Assembly: GCA_030152565.1 (NCBI GenBank)
Contig: JASLJE010000049.1
Location: 1-25,976 of the forward strand
DNA: 25,976 nucleotides
From: Peptoniphilaceae bacterium
GTDB lineage: Bacteria; Bacillota; Clostridia; Tissierellales; Peptoniphilaceae
Direction: 5' to 3'
Shown piece by piece: positions 1 to 6,377 of the stretch. The notes under the pieces were generated by a model. The model worked only from the letters and a program-made list of their open reading frames with translations, was not told where the DNA came from and ran no database searches. Position 1 is the first letter of the stretch; each line of letters starts with the position of its first letter. The position numbers and the translations under genes are program-made.

Positions 1-150
1 TTAGTAAATAGAAAACAATACAATCAGGTTCCTCCCAAGGTTGAGTATTCTCTGACAAAAAGGGGAAAGACTGTAATTCCCATCCTAGATGAAATGTGTA
101 AGTGGGGCAGGGAGAATATGACAGAAGATGAAAAAGCTAAAAAAATTTAA
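1..150 (+). CDS. HxlR-family transcriptional regulator, C-terminal fragment
   Basis: The reading frame is open from base 1 and ends with TAA at 148-150; only the last 49 residues are in the window. The fragment contains PPKVEYSLTKRG followed by a PILDEMCKWG-like stretch. This is the wing and C-terminal helix typical of HxlR-type winged-helix regulators (YodB/HxlR family), which usually sense redox or electrophile stress and bind as dimers. The start and the recognition helix lie upstream of the window, so neither ligand nor target can be judged. It is followed by a bidirectional terminator. The next two genes are divergent, with an inverted-repeat region between them that could be an operator, but I cannot link it to this regulator. 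Confidence 0.8.
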   Translation, partial: LVNRKQYNQVPPKVEYSLTKRGKTVIPILDEMCKWGRENMTEDEKAKKI

Positions 151-180
151 TAATTGGGAAATAGATAACATAAAAAAGAA

Positions 181-208
181 AATAGGTTGAAATCAACCTA
201 TTTTTTTG
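181..208. terminator. Bidirectional terminator between the HxlR gene and the histidine phosphatase
   Basis: A perfect 10-bp stem, AATAGGTTGA (181-190) and TCAACCTATT (193-202), has a 2-base centre. T7 follows on the plus strand, and an A-rich run lies upstream (T-rich on the minus strand). The TAG stop of the minus-strand phosphatase (198-200) lies inside the stem. Confidence 0.85.
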
Positions 209-737
209 CTGTAAACTGATCTAGATTTTTGAAAAAGAAGGGTCTGTTTCCAGATACCTTATAGCCCTTTTTTCTAAAGGCCCTAACTAGAACCTTCATA
301 AAGATGGCATGGCAAACCACATAGGCGTCTTGGTCATAGGTCTCAATAAAGTCTATGGCCTCCAAGGCCCTGGCCATGGACTGGCTTCTAGTTTCAAACT
401 GTCTTTTATTATTAAAGAACCATTGGATCCTACTCATAGGCTTCCAAACATGCAGGGACTTAAGCTTGTCAGTATCCTTATAGGACCTGGCAGGAACCTC
501 ATTTAAGAGTTCAGTGCGAATATAATTTCCCCTGTTATCAAAAAGGTAGTTGGCCGTATCGGTAGTCCTTTCTAAATCACTTACAAAAATAAGTTCATCC
601 TGGGGATCGATTCTTTTTTCAATCACCTTTATAGGACTTTCGTCATAGCCTATATTGGCCCTATCAAAACCTTCTGAATCATAACGATCCTTCCAATCAA
701 AATCTACTTTTCCATGTCTTATTACTTTTATGACCAC
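198..737 (-). CDS. Histidine phosphatase family protein
   Basis: A 179-residue protein of the phosphoglycerate mutase-like histidine phosphatase superfamily. The family motif RHG is at residues 7-9, with His8 the expected phospho-accepting residue. DLERTTDTA fits the conserved SxLxRtxxTA segment, and VVCHAIF places the second catalytic histidine at about residue 143. The start is GTG at 737, five bases after AGGAGG; no better ATG lies nearby. The protein is short and lacks insertions, so it resembles small SixA/CobC-like phosphatases rather than true phosphoglycerate mutase. The substrate is unknown. It is divergent from the HAD phosphatase gene, and the two share a 110-base intergenic region containing inverted repeats. 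Confidence 0.8.
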   Translation of the reverse strand: MVIKVIRHGKVDFDWKDRYDSEGFDRANIGYDESPIKVIEKRIDPQDELIFVSDLERTTDTANYLFDNRGNYIRTELLNEVPARSYKDTDKLKSLHVWKPMSRIQWFFNNKRQFETRSQSMARALEAIDFIETYDQDAYVVCHAIFMKVLVRAFRKKGYKVSGNRPFFFKNLDQFTAKK

Positions 738-753
738 GATATCCTCCTAAATA

Positions 754-824
754 ATTAACTAACCTAATCATATCATAGTTATTGACAAATAAGAGCAATA
801 AATTATAAACTAAAATTAGTTAAT
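754..824. promoter_or_regulatory. Inverted repeats between divergent phosphatase genes, possible operator
   Basis: ATTAACTAA (754-762) is the exact inverse of TTAGTTAAT (816-824). The second copy also forms a local repeat, AACTAA (808-813), AA, TTAGTT (816-821), which overlaps the end of the -10 box of the downstream gene. Such placement fits a repressor site controlling one or both divergent genes. No regulator is assigned. AT-rich inverted repeats can arise by chance. Confidence 0.35.
782..809 (+). promoter_or_regulatory. Sigma-A-type promoter for the HAD phosphatase gene
   Basis: TTGACA at 782-787 and TATAAA at 804-809 are 16 bases apart, and the ATG is 38 bases downstream of the -10 box. 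The -35 matches the consensus exactly. Confidence 0.7.
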
Positions 825-847
825 ATGATGAAAAGAAAGGACATTAG

Positions 848-1633
848 ATGGATAAAAAAATATTTTTCTTTGATTATGACGGCACCTTAAGAAACCAGAA
901 GGATGATACTATTAGTGACAATACATATGAGGCTATAGAGAGCCTAAGAAAGAATGGTCATCTAGTATTTATAAATACTGGTAGGCCAAAATCCGCCATA
1001 GATAGATTGGCCAAGTCTATAGATGTGGACGGCTATATTTGTGGTTGTGGAACCTATATAGAATACAAGGATAGGATTTTATTTGAAACAGAGATTAAAC
1101 CCCATATTCATTCTCAAGTTTTAGAGGCCTTGGAAAAATATGAGGTAGAGTTTATTATAGAAGGCCACAGTGCCCTATATATTTCTAGAGATATAAAAAA
1201 TGAGGATTTAAAAAACTTTATTATAAAAATGATTTACAGTGGAGTAAATGTTATGCATACAGACAGTCCTTCCCTGCATTTTTCTAAGATGGTTTGTTCC
1301 TATAAGGACGTGGAAACAAAGAGAAAATTTGAAGAAGAATTGAAGGATTACTTCGACTATATAGAACAAAGTGATATTCATACTGAAGCAGTCATGAAGG
1401 GCTATACCAAGGCCAAGGGCATGACCTATATTCTAGACAAGCTGGATATAGATAGAGAAAATTCCTATGCCTTTGGAGATGGTAACAATGACTTGGAAAT
1501 GCTGGAAGAGGCAGGAGTTAGTATTTCAGTAGGAGAAGATGCTCCAAAACTTTTAGAATATGCCGACTATAAGGCTCCTTCGGCAGCTAATGATGGAGTA
1601 TATAAAATATTAAAGGAAATGCAATTTATTTAA
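848..1633 (+). CDS. Cof-type HAD-superfamily hydrolase (subclass IIB)
   Basis: A 261-residue cytoplasmic phosphatase of the Cof/YwpJ-type HAD family. Motif I is DYDGTL at residues 9-14, with Asp9 the nucleophile and Asp11 the acid/base. Motif II is in FINTGRP, the motif III lysine lies around KGYTKAKGMTYIL, and motif IV is FGDGNNDLEML, which binds Mg2+. The length and the large cap between motifs II and III fit subclass IIB, whose members dephosphorylate sugar phosphates, FMN or PLP. The exact substrate cannot be told from sequence. A weak SD (GAAAGGA) precedes the ATG. The gene has its own promoter and its own terminator, so it is probably monocistronic. Confidence 0.9.
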   Translation: MDKKIFFFDYDGTLRNQKDDTISDNTYEAIESLRKNGHLVFINTGRPKSAIDRLAKSIDVDGYICGCGTYIEYKDRILFETEIKPHIHSQVLEALEKYEVEFIIEGHSALYISRDIKNEDLKNFIIKMIYSGVNVMHTDSPSLHFSKMVCSYKDVETKRKFEEELKDYFDYIEQSDIHTEAVMKGYTKAKGMTYILDKLDIDRENSYAFGDGNNDLEMLEEAGVSISVGEDAPKLLEYADYKAPSAANDGVYKILKEMQFI

Positions 1634-1657
1634 GAGGCCGCAAGGTCTCTTTTTTTG
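1632..1657 (+). terminator. Rho-independent terminator of the HAD gene
   Basis: AAGAGGCC (1632-1639), loop GCAA, and GGTCTCTT (1644-1651) form an 8-bp stem with one G-T pair, running into T7. It begins within the TAA stop codon (1631-1633). Confidence 0.85.
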
Positions 1658-1678
1658 TGAATAAGTCCTGTATAATTT

Positions 1679-1707
1679 TTGAGTTATAAATTTGAGAGTG
1701 TTATAAT
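1679..1707 (+). promoter_or_regulatory. Promoter of the PLP decarboxylase gene
   Basis: TTGAGT (1679-1684) and a consensus TATAAT (1702-1707) have a 17-base spacer. Transcription would start near 1714 and give a leader of about 45 bases. Confidence 0.65.
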
Positions 1708-1726
1708 ATAGCATGTTAATATAAGG

Positions 1727-1753
1727 AAAGGTGGTGAACTGATTTAATCAGTT
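1727..1753 (+). promoter_or_regulatory. Shine-Dalgarno followed by a hairpin that spans the spacer to the start codon
   Basis: AAAGGTGGTGA (1727-1737) matches 10 of 11 bases of the anti-SD complement, yet its core is 23 bases from the ATG at 1758, too far for normal initiation. The spacer contains AACTGATT (1737-1744), T, AATCAGTT (1746-1753), which can fold into a hairpin. Folding would bring the SD core to roughly 8 bases from the ATG. A TGA at 1740-1742 blocks in-frame upstream starts, so 1758 is the only sensible start. Confidence 0.6.
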
Positions 1754-1757
1754 TAGT

Positions 1758-3179
1758 ATGAAAAATTCAAATAAATTATACGAGTGGGAGAAGATAAATG
1801 ATCTAATAGATGAATTTATCCCCGACTTATTACATAGGCAAGACCAAATAAGAAATGAAAATTTAATTGAAGAACTACCAGAAGAAATTAAGGATGAGAT
1901 AAGGGCCATAGGTTTTTCTAGAGAGGCCAGAGAGCCAGAAGATGTGGCTAGAGAGCTTATAGAAAAAATATATCCCTATAGGATGAAGGTTAATCATCCC
2001 AGGTATTTCTCCTTTATCCCCAATCAAGTATCACCCTATTCTATTTTTGGAGACTTTTTAAACTCCATCTATAACCCTTATGGGGGAGGCTATAGTATTA
2101 GTGAGGGAACAGCAACAATAGAAAATGAATTGATAAAATGGATGGGAGAAAAAATAGGCTATGACAGAGACCTTCTAGGAGGGCAATTTGTATCTGGAGG
2201 TTCCATGGCCAATCTTACAGCCAGTATTGTGGCTAGGGATGAGAAACTAGAGCCGTCAGATTATCATCTAGCTACAGTATATGTATCAGACCAAACCCAT
2301 AGCTCAGTAGCCAAAGGGGTTCACCTAATGGGCATATCATCTCTTAATGTGAGAAAGGTTCCCAGTGATGAATCCTTTGCCATGATACCAGCTTGTCTGG
2401 AAGAAATGATAGTAAAGGACCTGGAAGATGGCTATAAGCCTTTTCTTTTAGTGGGTACTGGGGGAACGACCAATACAGGGACGATAGATCCTCTAGAGGA
2501 TTTGGCTGATATAGCAGAGAAATATGATTTATGGTATCACGTAGATGGAGCCTATGGGGCTTCAGTTATACTATCTAGTCACAAGGAACTTTTAAAGGGA
2601 ATAGAAAGGTCAGACTCTATAAGTTGGGATGGTCATAAGTGGCTTTTCCAAACCTATGGCTGTGCCAGTGTAATCTGTAGGGACAAGTATAAAATGGCCA
2701 GGACCTTTTCAGTAGACCCAGAGTATTTAAAGGATGTAAAATCTACAGAAGAAGAAATTAATTTTTGGGATATGGGTATGGAACTTACTAAGCCAGCTAG
2801 AGGAATGAGATTGTGGTTTACCCTACAAACAGTAGGCTTGGATGGTATGCAAGAGGCTATAGACCATGGTTTTAAGGCAGCCGAATGGTTTGAAGAAGAA
2901 GTTTCATCCTTTGACCACTATGAAATAGTTTCACCTGCCCAATTGGGAATAATTAACTTTAGATACCATAGTGATAAATATAGTGAAGAAGAGTTAAATG
3001 AAATAAATAATAAACTATCTCAAATGGGGGTTAGGGACAAAGAGTCTATCTACTTTACAACAGTTCTAAGAGACAAGGTTGTCATGAGATTTTGTGCCAT
3101 AAGTCCCCTAATAACCAGGGATGAAGTGGTAGAAATTATAGAATCTATAGAAGGCCATATAAAAGAACTAGGATTATAG
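1758..3179 (+). CDS. Group II pyridoxal-phosphate-dependent amino acid decarboxylase
   Basis: A 473-residue cytoplasmic enzyme of the Pfam PF00282 fold (aromatic-L-amino-acid, tyrosine and glutamate decarboxylases). Visible PLP-site features are THSS with the ring-stacking His181, HVDGAYGAS with Asp263 pairing the pyridine nitrogen, and SWDGHKWL with Lys294 as the Schiff-base lysine. The N-terminal HPRYFSF-type segment and YNPYGGGYSISEG suit the substrate-entry region of bacterial aromatic decarboxylases more than GadB. It would turn an amino acid into its amine plus CO2; tryptophan, phenylalanine/tyrosine and glutamate cannot be separated by eye. No antiporter gene is adjacent, which argues against a classic acid-resistance cassette. 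The start is fixed by an upstream in-frame TGA. The stop lies in a terminator stem. Confidence 0.88.
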   Translation: MKNSNKLYEWEKINDLIDEFIPDLLHRQDQIRNENLIEELPEEIKDEIRAIGFSREAREPEDVARELIEKIYPYRMKVNHPRYFSFIPNQVSPYSIFGDFLNSIYNPYGGGYSISEGTATIENELIKWMGEKIGYDRDLLGGQFVSGGSMANLTASIVARDEKLEPSDYHLATVYVSDQTHSSVAKGVHLMGISSLNVRKVPSDESFAMIPACLEEMIVKDLEDGYKPFLLVGTGGTTNTGTIDPLEDLADIAEKYDLWYHVDGAYGASVILSSHKELLKGIERSDSISWDGHKWLFQTYGCASVICRDKYKMARTFSVDPEYLKDVKSTEEEINFWDMGMELTKPARGMRLWFTLQTVGLDGMQEAIDHGFKAAEWFEEEVSSFDHYEIVSPAQLGIINFRYHSDKYSEEELNEINNKLSQMGVRDKESIYFTTVLRDKVVMRFCAISPLITRDEVVEIIESIEGHIKELGL

Positions 3180-3201
3180 GAGTGAAAACTCCTATTTTTT
3201 T
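3176..3201 (+). terminator. Rho-independent terminator of the decarboxylase gene
   Basis: ATAGGAGT (3176-3183), a GAAA tetraloop, and ACTCCTAT (3188-3195) run into a T run (3195-3201). The TAG stop of the decarboxylase (3177-3179) lies in the 5' arm. Confidence 0.9.
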
Positions 3202-3204
3202 GTA

Positions 3205-3210
3205 TATAAT
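3205..3210 (+). promoter_or_regulatory. Possible -10 box for the thioesterase gene
   Basis: A consensus TATAAT lies 28 bases before the ATG at 3239. The expected -35 position falls in the preceding terminator and is a poor match, so the promoter is tentative. Confidence 0.35.
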
Positions 3211-3238
3211 AGTATTAATAAGAAGAAAGGGTGATAGG

Positions 3239-3616
3239 ATGAAAATAGGAATAAAGGGACAAATTGAAAAAGTAGTTGAAAGTAAGGATACAGCCAAGGT
3301 CCATGGCAGTGGTAATCTAGAAGTTTTTGCAACACCTGCTATGATAGGCTTAATCGAAGAAACTTGCTGGAAGAGTGTGGATGAGTATTTGGAAGAAGGT
3401 CAATCTACAGTTGGAACCCATATAGATGCTAAACACTTAAGTGCCAGTCCTCTAGGGGCCCATATTAGATGTGAGAGCGAGCTTGTTGAAGTAGATAGAA
3501 AAAAATTAGTATTTAAAGCCCAGGTCTATGATGACAAGGGATTGGTTGGCGAAGCCCACCATGAAAGATTTATTATTGATAGTAAAAAGTTTATGGAAAG
3601 AGCAGAAAGAAAGTAG
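3239..3616 (+). CDS. Hotdog-fold thioesterase (FlK/YbgC-like)
   Basis: A 125-residue single-domain protein. The frame stays open upstream to 3182, but that start lies inside the preceding terminator hairpin and has no SD. The ATG at 3239 follows AAAGGGTGA at good spacing, so I use it. The sequence TPAMIGLIEETCWKSV, then STVGTHIDAKHLSASPLG, then VEVDRKKLVFKAQVYD matches the helix-strand pattern of small hotdog thioesterases related to fluoroacetyl-CoA thioesterase FlK. FlK-like members use Thr/Glu/His near these positions; Glu in IEETCW and His in GTHID are candidates. It should hydrolyse a small acyl-CoA. A TATAAT at 3205-3210 may be its -10 box. It ends in its own terminator. Confidence 0.8.
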   Translation: MKIGIKGQIEKVVESKDTAKVHGSGNLEVFATPAMIGLIEETCWKSVDEYLEEGQSTVGTHIDAKHLSASPLGAHIRCESELVEVDRKKLVFKAQVYDDKGLVGEAHHERFIIDSKKFMERAERK

Positions 3617-3637
3617 ATTACTTTCTTTCTTTTATTT
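3605..3637. terminator. Terminator between the convergent thioesterase and DUF1905 genes
   Basis: GAAAGAAAGTA (3605-3615) and TACTTTCTTTC (3619-3629) form an 11-bp perfect stem with a 3-base loop, followed by a T-rich run on the plus strand. The thioesterase stop codon (3614-3616) lies in the stem. On the minus strand the tail is less T-rich, so bidirectional action is uncertain. Confidence 0.75.
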
Positions 3638-3901
3638 TCTCTCTTTTATAGTGACCTTAACCTTATCACCAGGCTGTTTATTTATGGCAGCCCTAATGTC
3701 CTTTCTAAGGCCTATAAGGTGGTTTTCACTACCCATCCTAACCAGGCTTCCCTCATAGGGATAGCCATCAAAGCTAGCAAAGACTTTAACCCGACCCTTA
3801 TTAAATTCCTTTCTTACATCAAAGGGAAACTCCACATAGGTAGCGTCCATATCAGGCGCTTTTTTTATTTCAGCTATAAATTCATAGGTTTTTTCATTCA
3901 T
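3632..3901 (-). CDS. DUF1905 domain-containing protein
   Basis: An 89-residue protein that consists almost entirely of a DUF1905 domain: YVEFPFDVRKEF, then GRVKVFASFDGYPYEGSLVRMG, then LRKDIRAAINKQPGDKVKVTI. The family is a small beta-barrel found alone or fused to YdeI-like domains; its biochemical role is not established. The start ATG (3901-3899) shares one base with the stop of the upstream methyltransferase, in a TAATG junction, so the two are probably translationally coupled and co-transcribed. It ends at a terminator shared with the convergent thioesterase gene. Confidence 0.85.
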   Translation of the reverse strand: MNEKTYEFIAEIKKAPDMDATYVEFPFDVRKEFNKGRVKVFASFDGYPYEGSLVRMGSENHLIGLRKDIRAAINKQPGDKVKVTIKERK

Positions 3902-4629
3902 TATTCTTTAGAAGCCATAAAGGTAACCAGATAGTCAACCTGGCCTCCATACCCCCTTAAATAAGTTATATCTGTAAAGCCATGTTCTTTTAAGATAGAG
4001 GTGAATTCCCTAATCCCATACCAGTTAAGATTAAAGTTGGAAATTTCACTAGCCTCTAATTTATCGTCTACCCAGCTTTCATACCTATTAATAGAATAGG
4101 TTTTTTGCTCTACCAGGTCTATTTTTTGGTTAAAAGAAGTAAAGACAATATTTTCCCTGTCATTTACTGGATAGATTTGAGTCTGGCTACCCGGTTCAAA
4201 GTCAAGAGGATAGATCAAATCCACCAAAAGTTTTCCCCCTGGTTCCAGGTGGCGGTGGAAGTTTTCTAAAAGTTTATCTATCTGGTCTATAAGGCAGATA
4301 GAACCTGTAGGCATGATAATGGCCTGGTAGGTTTTTTTAAGATCCATTTCCAAGAGATCATCCTTGTAAAGAGTTGCTTTTAGATTTTTCTCATCCAGGA
4401 TTTTTTGACAGATGTCTAGCATTTCCTGGGAGAAGTCAACTCCCTCAATATTTAGGCCTTCTTCCAGGTAGGGAATAAGTAGCCTACCTGTACCTGTCCC
4501 AGCCTCTAGGATAGGTCCCTTCATATCCTTTATTTGGTCATAGTAAAACTCCAAGTCCCCATCCAGTGATAGGCCGGTAGGCTTGGTTAAATCATATAAT
4601 TTACTGCTAATAGTTTTATATTCTCTCAT
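3901..4629 (-). CDS. Class I SAM-dependent methyltransferase
   Basis: A 242-residue cytoplasmic methyltransferase. Motif I is EAGTGTGR at residues 42-49, the glycine-rich SAM loop. The acidic residue ending strand 2 is in IEGVDFSQEML (the Asp binds the ribose hydroxyls), and the motif IV region is QAIIMPTGSICLI. The frame runs upstream to 4764, but the start at 4629 is preceded by a strong AAAGGAGGG at ideal spacing and gives the normal N-terminus, so I chose it. The C-terminal half contains a beta-rich insertion typical of Methyltransf_25 proteins of unknown substrate. Its stop overlaps the start of the DUF1905 gene by one base. Confidence 0.85.
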   Translation of the reverse strand: MREYKTISSKLYDLTKPTGLSLDGDLEFYYDQIKDMKGPILEAGTGTGRLLIPYLEEGLNIEGVDFSQEMLDICQKILDEKNLKATLYKDDLLEMDLKKTYQAIIMPTGSICLIDQIDKLLENFHRHLEPGGKLLVDLIYPLDFEPGSQTQIYPVNDRENIVFTSFNQKIDLVEQKTYSINRYESWVDDKLEASEISNFNLNWYGIREFTSILKEHGFTDITYLRGYGGQVDYLVTFMASKE

Positions 4630-4664
4630 AGGCCCTCCTTTCCTTAATTCTACCATAAAAAGGC

Positions 4665-4682
4665 CATGTGAAAATTCACATG
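4665..4682. promoter_or_regulatory. 18-bp inverted repeat upstream of the methyltransferase gene
   Basis: CATGTGAA (4665-4672), AA, TTCACATG (4675-4682) is an exact 8+2+8 inverted repeat, 36 bases upstream of the methyltransferase start. It could be an operator or a leader hairpin. On the minus strand it is followed by GGCC and T5, so weak termination in the leader is also possible. Confidence 0.4.
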
Positions 4683-4735
4683 AAAGTGTTTTCCCAAGAA
4701 GGAACCAGTGAGAAGTCCCTAAATTAAGCGATTTG

Positions 4736-4772
4736 TTGAATAAGAAAAAAATGGATGCTATCATTTAGATAG
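4736..4772 (+). promoter_or_regulatory. Promoter of the alpha-glucoside operon, with an inverted repeat over the -10
   Basis: TTGAAT (4736-4741) and TATCAT (4759-4764) are 17 bases apart. CTATC (4758-4762), ATTTA, GATAG (4768-4772) is an inverted repeat that overlaps the -10 box, a plausible repressor site for the RpiR regulators encoded downstream. It is short, so this is only a candidate. Confidence 0.45.
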
Positions 4773-4816
4773 AAAATAAATTATCAAAGTAAAAGAAAAA
4801 AAGGAGGATTCAAACC

Positions 4817-6367
4817 ATGATGGAAAAAATTCAACGATTTGGTGGGGCCATGTTTACACCAGTCATGCTCTTTTCCTTTGCCGGTGTGGTAATCGGACTG
4901 GGAACCTTATTTACTTCAGAAGTAATTATGGGAGCTATGGCGGCGCCAGCAACATTGTGGAGAAAGATTTGGGATTTAATTTTAGCAGGTGGTTGGACTG
5001 TATTTAATCAGTTACCTTTACTTTTTGTTGTAGGTCTACCTATAGGTTTGGCCAAGAAACAAAATGCGAGAGCTTCCATGGAAGCCTTAGTAGTTTATTT
5101 AACCTTTAACTACTTCTTAAATTCAATTTTAGGAAACTGGGGAGAGTTTTTTGGAGTTGACTTTGCACAGGAAGTAGGAGGGGCAAGTGGACTTACCAAT
5201 GTGGCCAATATTAAAACCTTGGACATGGGAATGGTAGGAGCCTTAATAATTTCAGGCATAACCATCCATATACATAATAAGTACTATGATACAGAGCTAC
5301 CAGAGTGGCTAGGAACTTTTTCAGGATCAACATTTGTTTATATGATCTCATTTTTTGTAATGATACCTGTAGCCTTTATAGCAGCCTTTATTTGGCCTAA
5401 GCTACAAATGGGAATAACTTCCTTCCAAGGCTTTATCAAGAGTACAGGTGCCCTAGGGGTTTGGGTCTTTGTCCTATTGGAAAGACTACTGATTCCTTTT
5501 GGACTTCACCACCTTCTATATGCACCAATATTTTACGATTCAGTTATGGTGCCAGGAGGAATATATGCTGAGTGGTCTAAGAGACTACCAGAAATTGCAG
5601 CATCTACTGATTCACTAAGAAGCTTGATGCCAGAAGCGGCCTTTACATCCACAGGTTTTTCCAAGGTGTTTGGTACACCAGGTATAGCTTTTGCCATGTA
5701 TAAGACAGCCAATGAGGATCAAAAATCCAGGGTTAAATCCTTGATGATTCCAGTTACCCTAACAGCTATAGTTGCTGGGGTTACAGAACCTATAGAATTT
5801 ACCTTCCTATTTATAGCTCCTATGCTATTTGTAGTTCACGGTCTTTTGGCAGCCAGCCTATCCACTGTTATGTACCTATTGGGCATAGTTGGAATCCACT
5901 CAGGTGGACTAATAGAGATGGCATCATTTAACTTTATACCACTTATGAAAAATCACTGGAAACAGTATTTAGTAATGCTGGGTGTAGGCCTTGTCTTCAC
6001 CTATATATGGTACTTGGTATTTAAGACCATTATAGAAAAGAAAGACTTAAAAACACCTGGTAGGGGAGAAGTAGACGCCAAGTTGATTTCTAAGAAGGAA
6101 TATAGAGAGGCGAAAAGTGGAGAGAGTAAGCACACACTATTGGCCGATTCCATTCTAGAGGGTCTAGGAGGACCAGACAATATTGTAGATGTTTCAAATT
6201 GTATGACCAGACTAAGAGTTAATGTTAAGGACGAAAATAAATGTAAAAATGATGATTACTTCAAATCTATAGGAGCCCATGGCTGCATAGTTAACGGTAA
6301 GAGTGTACAAGTAATTGTAGGTATGAGTGTTCCAAAGGTAAGAGAAGAATTTGAATGTATGATTTAA
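4817..6367 (+). CDS. PTS alpha-glucoside-type EIICB component
   Basis: A 516-residue membrane permease with an N-terminal EIIC domain (about 1-400, roughly ten hydrophobic segments, starting FGGAMFTPVMLFSFAG) and a C-terminal EIIB domain of the glucose family. The EIIB phospho-cysteine is Cys462 in SNCMTRLRV. The arrangement and length match the alpha-glucoside/maltose EIICB group (GlvC, MalB, AglA). It would import maltose-like disaccharides and phosphorylate them at C6. It has no EIIA domain, and none of the glucose type is in this window, so a shared EIIA-Glc elsewhere is needed. ATG codons at 4817 and 4820 are both possible; AAGGAGG at 4801-4807 suits either. It is the first gene of an operon with the matching GH4 hydrolase 10 bases downstream. 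Confidence 0.9.
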   Translation: MMEKIQRFGGAMFTPVMLFSFAGVVIGLGTLFTSEVIMGAMAAPATLWRKIWDLILAGGWTVFNQLPLLFVVGLPIGLAKKQNARASMEALVVYLTFNYFLNSILGNWGEFFGVDFAQEVGGASGLTNVANIKTLDMGMVGALIISGITIHIHNKYYDTELPEWLGTFSGSTFVYMISFFVMIPVAFIAAFIWPKLQMGITSFQGFIKSTGALGVWVFVLLERLLIPFGLHHLLYAPIFYDSVMVPGGIYAEWSKRLPEIAASTDSLRSLMPEAAFTSTGFSKVFGTPGIAFAMYKTANEDQKSRVKSLMIPVTLTAIVAGVTEPIEFTFLFIAPMLFVVHGLLAASLSTVMYLLGIVGIHSGGLIEMASFNFIPLMKNHWKQYLVMLGVGLVFTYIWYLVFKTIIEKKDLKTPGRGEVDAKLISKKEYREAKSGESKHTLLADSILEGLGGPDNIVDVSNCMTRLRVNVKDENKCKNDDYFKSIGAHGCIVNGKSVQVIVGMSVPKVREEFECMI

Positions 6368-6377
6368 GGAGGATATT

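Noticed and set aside
3182..3238. An N-terminal extension of the thioesterase
   Set aside because: It would begin inside a terminator hairpin without an SD, whereas ATG 3239 has a good one and gives the normal family length.
4630..4764. A longer N-terminus for the methyltransferase
   Set aside because: The extension matches no domain, and a strong SD lies directly before the start at 4629.
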